Assembly (NCBI GenBank): GCA_947345935.1 | Contig: CAMZZN010000019.1 | Location: 1 to 44,168 of the forward strand | DNA length: 44,168 nt | Origin: an uncultured Ruminococcus sp. | GTDB taxonomy: Bacteria; Bacillota; Clostridia; Oscillospirales; Ruminococcaceae | Reading direction: 5' to 3' | Shown here: positions 1-9,800 of the stretch, one piece after another | Numbering within the stretch: position 1 is the first letter of the stretch | Layout: every line of letters starts with the position of its first letter | Notes under the pieces: generated by a model | Told to the model about the DNA's origin: nothing | Database searches by the model: none | What the model saw: the letters and a program-made list of their open reading frames with translations, nothing else | Translations under genes and position numbers: made by a program

Positions 1-25
1 CACGAACATAGAAGTCAGCCTCATA

Positions 26-436
26 TTAATTTGCTTTTATAATAGATACTCTTGGAGGGAATGCAGATAAAATATCTATTACATCATCTGACAACAAAAA
101 TACATAATGAAGAATTTTAAAGTTATTGTAGATATTGTAGGTTTCTTTGTTGAATTTGTTGGCATATCTTGAGTTTTCTACTATGAAATAACTTTGATTT
201 TTATAAAAATCTGTACCATATTTTTTGTCTAATTCATTTATTGTTTTTAAACGTCTACCCTCATCTGAACAACAAAAGGAAAGAACCTCACCATCAAATA
301 AAAATTTTAAAGCAATATTTTGTTCCTCACTTTTTAATAAAATCTTCATTGCACCTTTGGTTTTAATCAATTCTTCTAAATACATCTTTCCAAAGTCATC
401 ATTAATGGGATTCCATTTCTTCCATACTTCTCGCAC
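26..436 (-). CDS. Hypothetical protein, probable immunity protein for Rhs tip 1
   Basis: A 136-residue cytosolic-looking protein with no signal peptide or membrane segment; I do not recognise the family. It starts at a GTG preceded by AAAGGG about 10 bases upstream and begins 15 bases after the stop of the displaced Rhs tip at 452. A small, AT-rich, unrelated gene directly after a polymorphic toxin tip is the usual place for the cognate immunity gene, and each of the three tips here is followed by a different one. The function is inferred from position only. A soluble immunity protein would fit a toxin acting in the cytoplasm, such as a nuclease. Confidence 0.55.
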   Translation of the reverse strand: MREVWKKWNPINDDFGKMYLEELIKTKGAMKILLKSEEQNIALKFLFDGEVLSFCCSDEGRRLKTINELDKKYGTDFYKNQSYFIVENSRYANKFNKETYNIYNNFKILHYVFLLSDDVIDILSAFPPRVSIIKAN

Positions 437-451
437 TTAATCTAAACCCTT

Positions 452-1651
452 TCAATCTTCATATCTGATCTTTATACTGGACTTACCATCTTGTATTTCT
501 AAAGTCGGTGTAGAATAACTACTTTTTGCTCTAACGTTTACAGTTCTCCCATCTGGTAAAGTCCCAACCTTTCCGTATGGAATATCTCTAACATTTATAA
601 CACCCATATCAGCAAAATCATCAAGAGCTTGTGCATATCCACCAGTTTTAACATATTGTATTGCACGCCCCTTTGTAACTCTTCCTGGTGTAGCATCATC
701 CAATATTTCATCAATAGACTTTACAGTTGACTTAACTGACGTGCTTGCATTTTTATTTTTACTTCTTACTTTGGTTGCACCTGATACAACTGAACTTAGC
801 AGAGTGGCAACGCCCAATGAATCCATAAAATGATCAAAAGAGCCTGGCTTTTCTGGCTTAAAAGCACCTTTAAACATATCAGGTATTCCAGATAGTGCCC
901 AATTTGCATAACCATACAAATCATCTGCTTCTTGATATCGTTGATTACATGCGCTTACATACCCATATGACATATAGTCAAGAAAATTCGTGAAACTTGG
1001 CTTTTCACAAAGTGTATTCCAACGTTCGGTTTGTGCATTAACAAATTCTTTACCTGTAGTTAATGCATCACTGACGAACTCAGTCCCCCACTCTTTTACA
1101 TCATCAACTCTGTCATCAATCCAATTACCAACACTTTTTATCCATTTTGGACATTTAATATGACCACTCGGATCAAAATTAAGAACAGGATTATTGTGAC
1201 AATAAGTATAAAGGTTAAGACTCAGCGGATCTTCATTCTTACCTGTAACAGAATCTCTGCTAATAAATCTACCAATAGTCGGATTATAATACCTTGCCCT
1301 AAGATAGATCGTACCCGTTTCAACATCGAAATACTCACCGCAGTAACGGAACGAATTAGCATCGGAATCATCAATATTCTTTTCAACACCGAAAGCGTCG
1401 TAAGTGTACTTCTTAGTAACTTCTCCGTCGGCATTGGTAATATTTACAACATCGCCATGAGCATTCTGAGTGTAGTAGGTATATTCAGACTTAGCGCCGT
1501 TTACAAACTTATACTTTGCAGCAAGGCTTGTTCCACGAACATAGCAATTTGCGTTATACGTGTCACCCTCGACAATATCGGCAACGATCTGCTTGCTGCC
1601 GTCCCAGACATGATTGATACGCTGACCGTTGACAACCTTTTCGATTCTTAG
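452..1651 (-). pseudogene. Displaced Rhs 3' end with toxin tip 1 (orphan Rhs-CT)
   Basis: A reading frame without stops runs from about 1672 to 452, but the part upstream of 973 has no usable start or ribosome site. Its first ~200 codons match the end of the full-length Rhs core at 4630-5110: NHVWDGSKQIVADI, YTYYTQNAHGDVVN, FRYCGEYFD, YLRARYYNP, GRFISRDS and PLSLNLYTYC. Similarity ends after NNPVLNFDPSGH, where a new tip begins. The last ~85 residues (TKGRAIQYVKTGGYAQALDDF, GTLPDGRTVNVR, PTLEIQ) resemble a widespread small C-terminal toxin domain of polymorphic toxins, probably a nuclease of the barnase/EndoU/colicin-like group. That family call is from memory and tentative. The copy is probably silent unless it recombines into the full-length gene. 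Confidence 0.75.
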
Positions 1652-1776
1652 ATTTACAATAGTGTATTTTTATAAGAGCCACATATATCTAATTGCTGAT
1701 TTTTGAATTGCGTTTATATTTTATGTATTAGCAGTTCATATAACTTGTTTTTTGTATTTGTAAACGATTTTTACAC

Positions 1777-2193
1777 TTACTTACAATTACAAATTTCAAC
1801 AGATTTACAAATAATTTTAAATCTATCTCCTGAATTTATTAATATTTCCACTCCAAAATATTCATGCAATTTCATATACGAATGATTTTCAGAATTACTA
1901 CTATATGATTTTGCCTTTTCCACTCTTTCTAATCTAAGCAATTTGTCAAATATTTCTGTAGTATCTAACAATGACCACTCAACAACATAACAACCTCCGC
2001 CCCAAAAATCACAACAAATCATTTCGTGATACAATACATCATAAAATTTTATTATAAAATCACCGTCATTCCACTCTCCCTCTAATTTAACAACAATTTT
2101 TTTACTATCATAATCAAAAAACATATTATTAAATGATGCATCATGTAAGTGAATTTTATCAATATCACAGAGATTACTAATATTAATAATCAT
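1777..2193 (-). CDS. Hypothetical protein, probable immunity protein for Rhs tip 2
   Basis: A protein of about 138 residues with an N-terminal motif IHLHDASFNNMFFD, a pattern seen in small uncharacterised proteins that often occur as immunity proteins. No signal peptide is visible. The frame is open to an ATG at 2238, which has no ribosome site. The ATG at 2193 has GAGAGG nine bases upstream and is preferred. It follows displaced Rhs tip 2, as expected for its cognate immunity gene. Function is inferred from context. Confidence 0.5.
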   Translation of the reverse strand: MIINISNLCDIDKIHLHDASFNNMFFDYDSKKIVVKLEGEWNDGDFIIKFYDVLYHEMICCDFWGGGCYVVEWSLLDTTEIFDKLLRLERVEKAKSYSSNSENHSYMKLHEYFGVEILINSGDRFKIICKSVEICNCK

Positions 2194-2215
2194 ATTAAAC
2201 ATCCTCTCAATATAA

Positions 2216-2405
2216 CCTGATTCCGCAAAGTTTGTCATTTTTCAATTAGCATCAAATAACGTAGCAGTTCCATTACTTAACCATAAATTTGCCTTAAATT
2301 TTTTCACCCGGCTGTAAATAAAAAAGAAGTATTAAAATATGTTGCAAATAGCACAGCTGCATGACTTATTAGGATTCATAACATTTTGGATTTTGCGGAA
2401 TCAGG
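2216..2405. repeat. 14-bp perfect inverted repeat around the tip 2 / immunity 2 junction
   Basis: CCTGATTCCGCAAA at 2216-2229 is repeated as its reverse complement at 2392-2405. The arms enclose a 162-bp AT-rich spacer with no gene. One arm lies just upstream of the preferred immunity start and the other just after the stop of tip 2. It may mark an old duplication or recombination edge. Confidence 0.6.
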
Positions 2406-2415
2406 TATAATTCTA

Positions 2416-3309
2416 TTAATATCCCCTATACCAAGTTGCCCACGGCTCTGGCATAACAGTTCCTGGATAATAATGAATTATATTTTTCTTATTACCACCT
2501 TCACTGTGTTTTCCATTCCATTCTGGAAGCATACAGTGATAATGATTGCCGTTTTTTTTATCATAGTCCCATTCAAATATTGGTATCTTTTCAGTATATC
2601 CCCATTTAATAATTTTCCCATTATTATACAAATATTCATGCATACCAAATGGATTAAAATCTACAGGATTTTCTGGAAAGAAAACTAAAGGTTTCATTGG
2701 CGGTAAAAAAGTAGTTTTTTTCTTAGCGACCGTCAAACTTTCTTCCTGTGCAGATGTTTGAGGGAGTGCATCACTCCACGATGCATACCAATCTTGTAAG
2801 TTTGGTACATAAGTAGTTGAGTCGCTAAAAAAGATGTCCCCTAACGAATTCCTTCCAACTGATTTTTGAGATGCAAGATATCTTTGTGCTGCATTATCAA
2901 ACGCATTATATGCTTTGGATAATAGTCCACTATCAAAAACCGCATATGCTATACTTGTTACAGCCAATGCATCTCCCACACCCGGTAATGGTCCATCAGA
3001 TAACGCCATTCCGATTGCTTTAGTAGTTTCTTTTGCAATTTTTTCAAGAACATTTACAAGTGCTGTTGCACTATTTCCACTCGGATCAACATACAGAATA
3101 GGATTATTAGCACAATAAGTATAAAGATTCAAACTCAGCGGATCGCCAATATCACCCGTAACAGAATCACGTGAAATGAATCTACCAGTATTCGGGTTAT
3201 AATACCTCGCTCTAAGATAAATCGTACCCGTCTCAGTATCAAAATATTCACCGCAGTAACGGAACACATTTGTATCGCTGTCAGAGATATTCTTCTCAAC
3301 ACCGAAAAT
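2416..3309 (-). pseudogene. Displaced Rhs 3' end with toxin tip 2 (orphan Rhs-CT)
   Basis: A second copy of the Rhs core end. Homology to the full-length gene starts sharply at about 3309 (GVEKNI) and runs through FRYCGEYFDTETGTIYL, YYNPNTGRFISRDS, PLSLNLYTYC and NNPILYVDPSGN. A different tip of about 220 residues follows. The frame opens after a TAA at the junction, and the first possible start is a GTG at 3267 without a ribosome site. Near the C-terminus are WGYTEKIPIFEWDYD, GNHYHCMLPEW and PGTVMPEPWATWYRGY. The His-rich segment could be a catalytic centre, but I cannot name the family. This is a promoterless, recombination-ready cassette rather than a normally expressed gene. Confidence 0.72.
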
Positions 3310-3340
3310 AAATGGTGCATCTTAATCGCAAAATAATGTG

Positions 3341-3811
3341 TTAATCATAGCCTTTATCAGTAAGTAAAAAATCTAACCATTTCAAATCATAAACAGTAAT
3401 AAAATGTTTAAAAGGTATTCTGCATGAATAATCATCTCTTTTTACTTCATTTGATATTTCCCATCTTCGACTATTTAGTGTATAAAATTCCTCATCATCT
3501 TCTTTAGTTAATTTGCCATAAATAATAAATTCTGTTTCTGAATCAGTTATATCATATGAAAGAATACTCTTAGGATTTTTTCCTTTAAAATCAACATATA
3601 TTTCATCTTCAAACATGCCATTATTGCTCCCAAGAACTATCCATACTCCGCCATCTGTTGTGCCTTCTGATATACAACTTGCTATATAAAATTCCCTTTT
3701 CTTATTTATATTTTCTGGATTTTTGGTGAATCTTATCGGAAGAACTGTTAAAATGATCGGAAGAAATATAACAAATAAAATTATTCTTTTTTTTATTTTC
3801 TTTGGATTCAT
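3341..3811 (-). CDS. Membrane-anchored hypothetical protein, probable immunity for the Rhs tip
   Basis: A 156-residue protein with a Lys-rich N-terminus followed by one hydrophobic segment (residues about 10-27, IILFVIFLPIILTVLPI) and a polar domain probably outside the membrane. It starts 23 bases after the rhs stop, with GGGGGA seven bases before the ATG. The position directly after the full-length rhs marks it as the likely immunity partner of the resident tip. A membrane-anchored extracellular domain would fit neutralisation at the cell surface. Not recognised by family. Confidence 0.55.
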   Translation of the reverse strand: MNPKKIKKRIILFVIFLPIILTVLPIRFTKNPENINKKREFYIASCISEGTTDGGVWIVLGSNNGMFEDEIYVDFKGKNPKSILSYDITDSETEFIIYGKLTKEDDEEFYTLNSRRWEISNEVKRDDYSCRIPFKHFITVYDLKWLDFLLTDKGYD

Positions 3812-3834
3812 TTAATATTCCCCCAAAATATAGT

Positions 3835-6800
3835 TTATTCATTTGGATAAAAAGTTTTCCATTTTCCTGTTGGATAATTCTTACATCCAGATGTGTCAAA
3901 TCCATACACATATCTTGCTTCTTGACGTGGTGTTCTGCCATATCCCAAAAGTGAACAAATAGTATCTAATCCAGGAATCACGTTAGGGTAAATGTTTTTA
4001 TAATTAGTTCTGTTAGTAGCTGCTTTGACGGTTCCACCAGTTGCATTTGCCCATTCTTGTGCAAATGTTATGTTATTGAAGGATTTTCCTGTTCTACATG
4101 AGTAAAAAACAGTTGATGAATTATTTGCAAAAGAATCACGATTAATTTTATTAATATCCGATGCAAAAATATTAAGCGAATTATTATGTTCACTATGTCC
4201 TCCATATCCAAGAGCTACAGCATATTTATTTTTGTATCCAGGATTTGAAATACCTCTTACATCAAATGCAGTGCCATGAGCAAAAAATGACATTGCTTCT
4301 ATAGGATCTTTTTCTCTATCATCTTTATTAATATAATCAAAAAGTTCCTGCTTATCACTTATAGTCATAAAATTAATATTATGTTTAAGTGCAACATTCC
4401 TAAATGATCTTATTTGATACTCTTGATAATTCCAATCTGCAACAATCCAAGTAATATCATTCTCTGGAATTGGAGTTCGTCTGTCCAATACTCCATAAAT
4501 TCCAAGTCCCCATGAATCAGCCCGCCATTCAGATACCTGTTTTAATGCAGTTTCAACAAACTGATACGGAAATGCTTCTTCACCATCTATTCCACCAGAA
4601 ACAACAATTCTTTCATGCCCATTAGAATCCACAAAGCCAATGGGATTATTCTGACAGTAAGTATAAAGATTCAAACTTAATGGTTCTCCTGGCTTTCCAG
4701 GATTAGAATCCCGTGAAATAAACCTACCCGTACTTGGGTTATAATACCTCGCCCTAAGATAAACAGTACCCGTTTCAGCATCAAAATATTCACCACAATA
4801 ACGGAACGCATTCGTATCGTTCTCGTCGATGTTTTTCTCAACACCGAAAGCATCATAAGTGTACGACTTAATTACATCACCGTCAGCATCTGTGAGGTTT
4901 ACAACGTCACCGTGAGCGTTCTGAGTATAGTAAGTATATTCAGATTTACTACCGTTCACATACTGATATTTTGCAGCAAGGCTTGTTCCACGGACATAGC
5001 AGTTTGCATTGTATGTGTTGCCATTAATAATATCAGCAACGATCTGCTTGCTTCCGTCCCAGACATGATTTATCGTCTGTCCGTCAACAGTTTTCTCATA
5101 GCGCAAGCCGCTTGCATTGTACTTGTAGATTGCAGTTGTTTCTCCGTCTGTAAATCCGATAAGCTGATTCAGCCCGTCGTAATTATTGGTTTCAGTTTTT
5201 CCGTCAGCAGTCTTTGTAATCTGATTGCCGTTTGCATCGTAAGCGTAAACTGTCTGCTTAACATTGGAATTATTTCCGTCCTGAACAGTCTTGATCTCTT
5301 TCTGAAGAAGCGCTGTATAATTGCCCTGAGCGTCATTGTAATTATATACAGTTACATAATTTTCAGAACCGGTTGCTGTCATTTTGGAACGGTTTCCATA
5401 ATCATCATACTCGTATGCGTAAGTATCTGTAGAATTACCTATAGTTACAGCTTCTTCAACAAGTCTCCTTAAGCTATCATACTCATACTCCGTAGTTTCT
5501 ATTATACCATTTTCACTGCGCACTTTGCAAGAGTCAGAACCATCAAGATAATAGGAATATTCGTAGCTCGATATGGTAATATCGCCGGATTTGTTTTCAA
5601 GATTTGTGATTCTGTTTGCCTTGTTGTAGGTATATGTCGAAACTACGCCGTTTCCGAGTGTCTCAGATTTCTTGTTTCCGTTTGCGTCATAAGTGTAGGA
5701 AGCAATCTCTTTTCCGCTCTCTTTAACCTTGGAAATTCTCATCTCCGAATCATATTCATATGATTTAAATGAATAAGAAAGAAGATTGTACTGTCCTGTG
5801 AGCTCTCTGCTCACATACGGCGACACGCCCTCATAGAAAAATCCTCTGAATACGGAGTAATGCGAACTGTATTCCGATTCCGAATATTTTCTTCCGAGAC
5901 TGTCATATTCGTATGTTGTTGTGCATCCGTTGCTTGAAGCAGATTTGATCCTGCCCATATTATCATAGATATATGTTTTTGAAACATTCTTTGATGAATC
6001 ATCAGGATTTACCGTCTCAGATTTAATAACACGATTGAGTGCGTCGTAAGTATTTGTCGTAATATTGCCGTTTGCATCAGTTGATGTGAGAACATTTCCA
6101 TTCAGATCATAAGTGATCGTACCCGAATTGTAGCCTGTACTGTCGGTTGTACGGATAAGTCGCATGAAGCTGTCATATTCATACTCTGTAATCAGATATG
6201 TATCATCGTTTTCGGAGGACATACCTGTATACATCTTCGTCTGAATACCGGCATTGTTGTAGAAATATTTTGTAATATTCTTTTCGCCGTTTGCAGTACC
6301 GTCGCTGAGGATTACCTTGTCAAGCAGTCCCATTGCGTTGTACTTGTTCACGGTTACGCTGTTTTTGTTATTGTCAAGTTTCTGTGTTGTTTTAACGAGA
6401 TTTCCGATCTTGTCATATTCGTTGATAACTTCCGAATTGCGCTCGTCAACAGGCGAAATTGTCTTAGTCAGCTTGTTCAGATAATTGTATTCATATGTTG
6501 TTGTATTATCAAGTGCATCGGTAACTTTCGCAAGCTGTCCGTTGGCATAATATGCGCTTGTTCTCTTGGTTTCGCTGTTAGTTTTTTCTTCAACGGGATT
6601 GCCTCTGAAATCAGAAAGAGTTTCCGTTATCACCTGTTTATCGGCTGTAATATACGAGGTTTTCTGCGTTCTGAGACCATTGTAAGAGATATTTCTGAAA
6701 TTCGATACAGAATTGTAAATCGTGAAATTATTATCTTCAAATTCATATGAAGTTTCTGTAAGGATCTGCTTGGGATTACTGCTGCCGGCTTTGAAATATG

Positions 6801-9800
6801 CTGCTTTTTCACGCTGTAATCCGTCATATTCGGTGATATTTATCGTACCGTCTGGATTAGTTTTCTGAGTTACATTTCCGTATGCGTCATACTTGAACGA
6901 GGTTACATTTCCGAGAGCGTCAGTCTGATTTTTCACTGCACCGCTCGGATAGTAAGCAGTAAGCGTTCCGTGACTCTTATCAGCAGAATATTTCGGCGAA
7001 TACTCGGCAGTTTTTCTGCTCAACAAATCATATTCCGCAATTGTAACAGCAGGAGTATTTCCCGTACCGAAATCACTGATTTTCGTTACGTTATTGAATT
7101 TATCATATTCAAATTCTTTTACAGCATAAGTATTTTGAGAAATATCAATGCTTGTTTTTTCTTTTGATACCTGAAGCTGTGAATTGTACTCGTATTCAAC
7201 CGAATTTACAACAGTATTTCCGTCCTTGATTTCTTTTTTGATCGGAAGTCCCTTTGCATTTCCTGAAGTACCGTAAGTATACTCGGTTACATGCCCTTCA
7301 GCGTCTGTAATTGTGCGGATAAGACCTGCAATCTCAGCAGTTTCGCTTGCCGGATAATAGGTGTAAACAGTCATTGCATAATTAGATTCATTGATTACTG
7401 AGTCGATGCTGAAATTATTTACAAAAGCCGACGCATCGCTGACAGCAGATAAACTTTTATAGTTTTTTACAATGTTTACTCCTGTTTCATCATACTGAGA
7501 AATTGTGATATTTCCGCTTTCATCAGCCTGAATTATCGGCATATTTTTATCATTGTATTTTGCAAGAGTAAATGTGCCGTCGGGATTGATCGTCTTTGTA
7601 ACGTTGCCGTTTTCATCACGTTCATACTTGGTTGTATTTCCCATGATATCAACGTTTTCGGACATTTCATCATACTTGTTTTCACCATTGGTCATACTGT
7701 AGGTGATCTTGTCAACCTCGTATGTCTGACCGTCTGTTTCAACAGTATTTGTCTTTATTGCGAGCTTTTCGTCATAGTTGTAAGTGAATGCTTTTACGAG
7801 TTTGCTGCCGTCAAATTCCTTGAGTCCGGTCTGTTTTGCAAGTTTATCATAAACATATTCCTGTTTAAGTCCTGCTGCATTTTTGAGCCAATTAACAGAA
7901 CCATTGCTGTTGTAAACAATCTGATCTGTCATCTCATCATAACAGTTCGTAATTTTGCAAAGCCTGCCGTTTTCGTCATACTCGTATCTCTCCGTACCAC
8001 CTGATACGCTTGTTGCAGACACAAGCTGAAAATCTCCGTTGTACGCATAAGTTACAGTTCGTTCAGCTTCGTCATCTTCAATGCTGAGAATACGGGAATG
8101 CTCGTCATTTCCGTTGTAGGTGACCGTGTAAGTTCTGCCCGTGGAATCGGTTACAATTCTCTGATTATTTTCTTTTGCAGAAATTGTCAGAGTATTTCCA
8201 TTGGCATCCTTAACCCAGTTGAGTTCGCCCTCTGAATTGAAATGATACTGCGACTGAGCTGCATTTGTAACAGTATATTCGTTTCCGGATCTGGTCATTG
8301 TGCTGTGAGCGTTAAGACATTCAAATTCGCCGTTTCCGTTGTCCTTAAACGTCGTATTAGAGCCGTCGGGCAGCACAACCTGATAGTAACCCTGCGCAGG
8401 GATTACGATTTTGCTGACATCAATATTGAAATCCCAGCCGATACCGAAAGAGCCTTCCTCGCCGCTCATCGAGTTGTAGGTTCTTACAAAATCAGACTTA
8501 ACTCCGGGTGATGCAATACTTAAATCCGTAAATGATTTTGTATAGTTACCTGTTGCAATATGTACGCCGTCGCCGATTTCCCAGCCCTTGCGGTAAAGAG
8601 TGTAATCATATCTGTAAGAGGCTCTCCACCAAGGACGAATCCAGTAATTTTCGGGAGTAAACGGGTTGATAAATATCAGATGCTCATACCAGCCGTATTC
8701 ATCTACGCCGTCAAAATTAAAGGTTCTGTCTGTTGCCAGCGAACCGTCCTCATTGTCAATAAAATCTTTATTATTATGCCATAAAACATTCTGCTTTCCG
8801 CCTGCATATCCTAAGAAAATTGTATGGTTTTCCGATGAATAAATAGATTTTGGACCGGATTCTTCATTAACCGCCCATTCGGGTCCGAGGAACCAGAGCT
8901 GTCCGTTTGTCCATTTTCCATCCATATTCTGACTTGTGACGTATCTCCAGTTACCGCCGATCATGAGAAAATCATTTTCATTGGTCATTTCAATAACGTC
9001 ATAACAGCGTGCTTGACCGGAATGAAATTCATTTCCGATAATAACTGTACCGTTGTTTAAATCCATAAGCTGACCGGTTGTGCCGTCCCAGCCGTCAGGG
9101 GATGCGGTTCTGAAAACGAGGTTGTTTTCAACCATAAGCAGACCGCCGTTGATATCGAGCGTAGCTCCGTTATTTGTCCAGAACTGCGGCATATCCGTTG
9201 TAAATGACATACAGTCCGCAACATAAAGAACGCAGCCATTCATGTCAAGATTTGTGTCATGGAGATTGAAACTGTAAGGAAATTTTCCGCTTGACAGCAT
9301 TTTCAGGTTTCTCTTAAACGCATGATCCCAATCAAGATTTCCTGATGCTGCATATGCTTCTGAAAACCACGAAACATCAAAGTTATTGATAGTTCCGTCG
9401 TTGTTTTTATCCATGTACTCAAAATAATTTTCCGAACGTCCACGTTTCTGTGCGTCTGTATTTATTTTATTAATTCCTTCATTGTAATCATCCGCATCTA
9501 CGATCACATCTCCTGTCATTTCATGGTTATAAACGTAAACCCACGAATCTGTATCTCTTGCTGTATCTAATTCACTTTTAAAATCAGCCAGTTCTGTTTC
9601 AGACGCTCCCGATTCCTTTAAAATCTTATAATCTGTGTCATTGATAACGCCGTCCAGATTGACATCAAGATCCAGAACATACTGCGGCAGTTCGTAATAT
9701 GCATCTTCTTCAAGATCGAGGTACAACTGACAAAATGCATCTAAATCCGACTGACTAATGATATTATCACCGTCGGCATCCATGCTCGGATTGAAGTCGC

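Noticed and set aside
1160..1651. 163-codon plus-strand open frame, and similar plus-strand frames at 4912-5472 and 8242-8784
   Set aside because: They are antisense shadows of the rhs core. They recur only because the core is repeated, and lack ribosome sites and recognisable domains.
2386..2688. 100-codon plus-strand frame starting in the 14-bp inverted repeat
   Set aside because: No ribosome site, hydrophobic low-complexity product, and fully antisense to the Rhs tip 2 frame.
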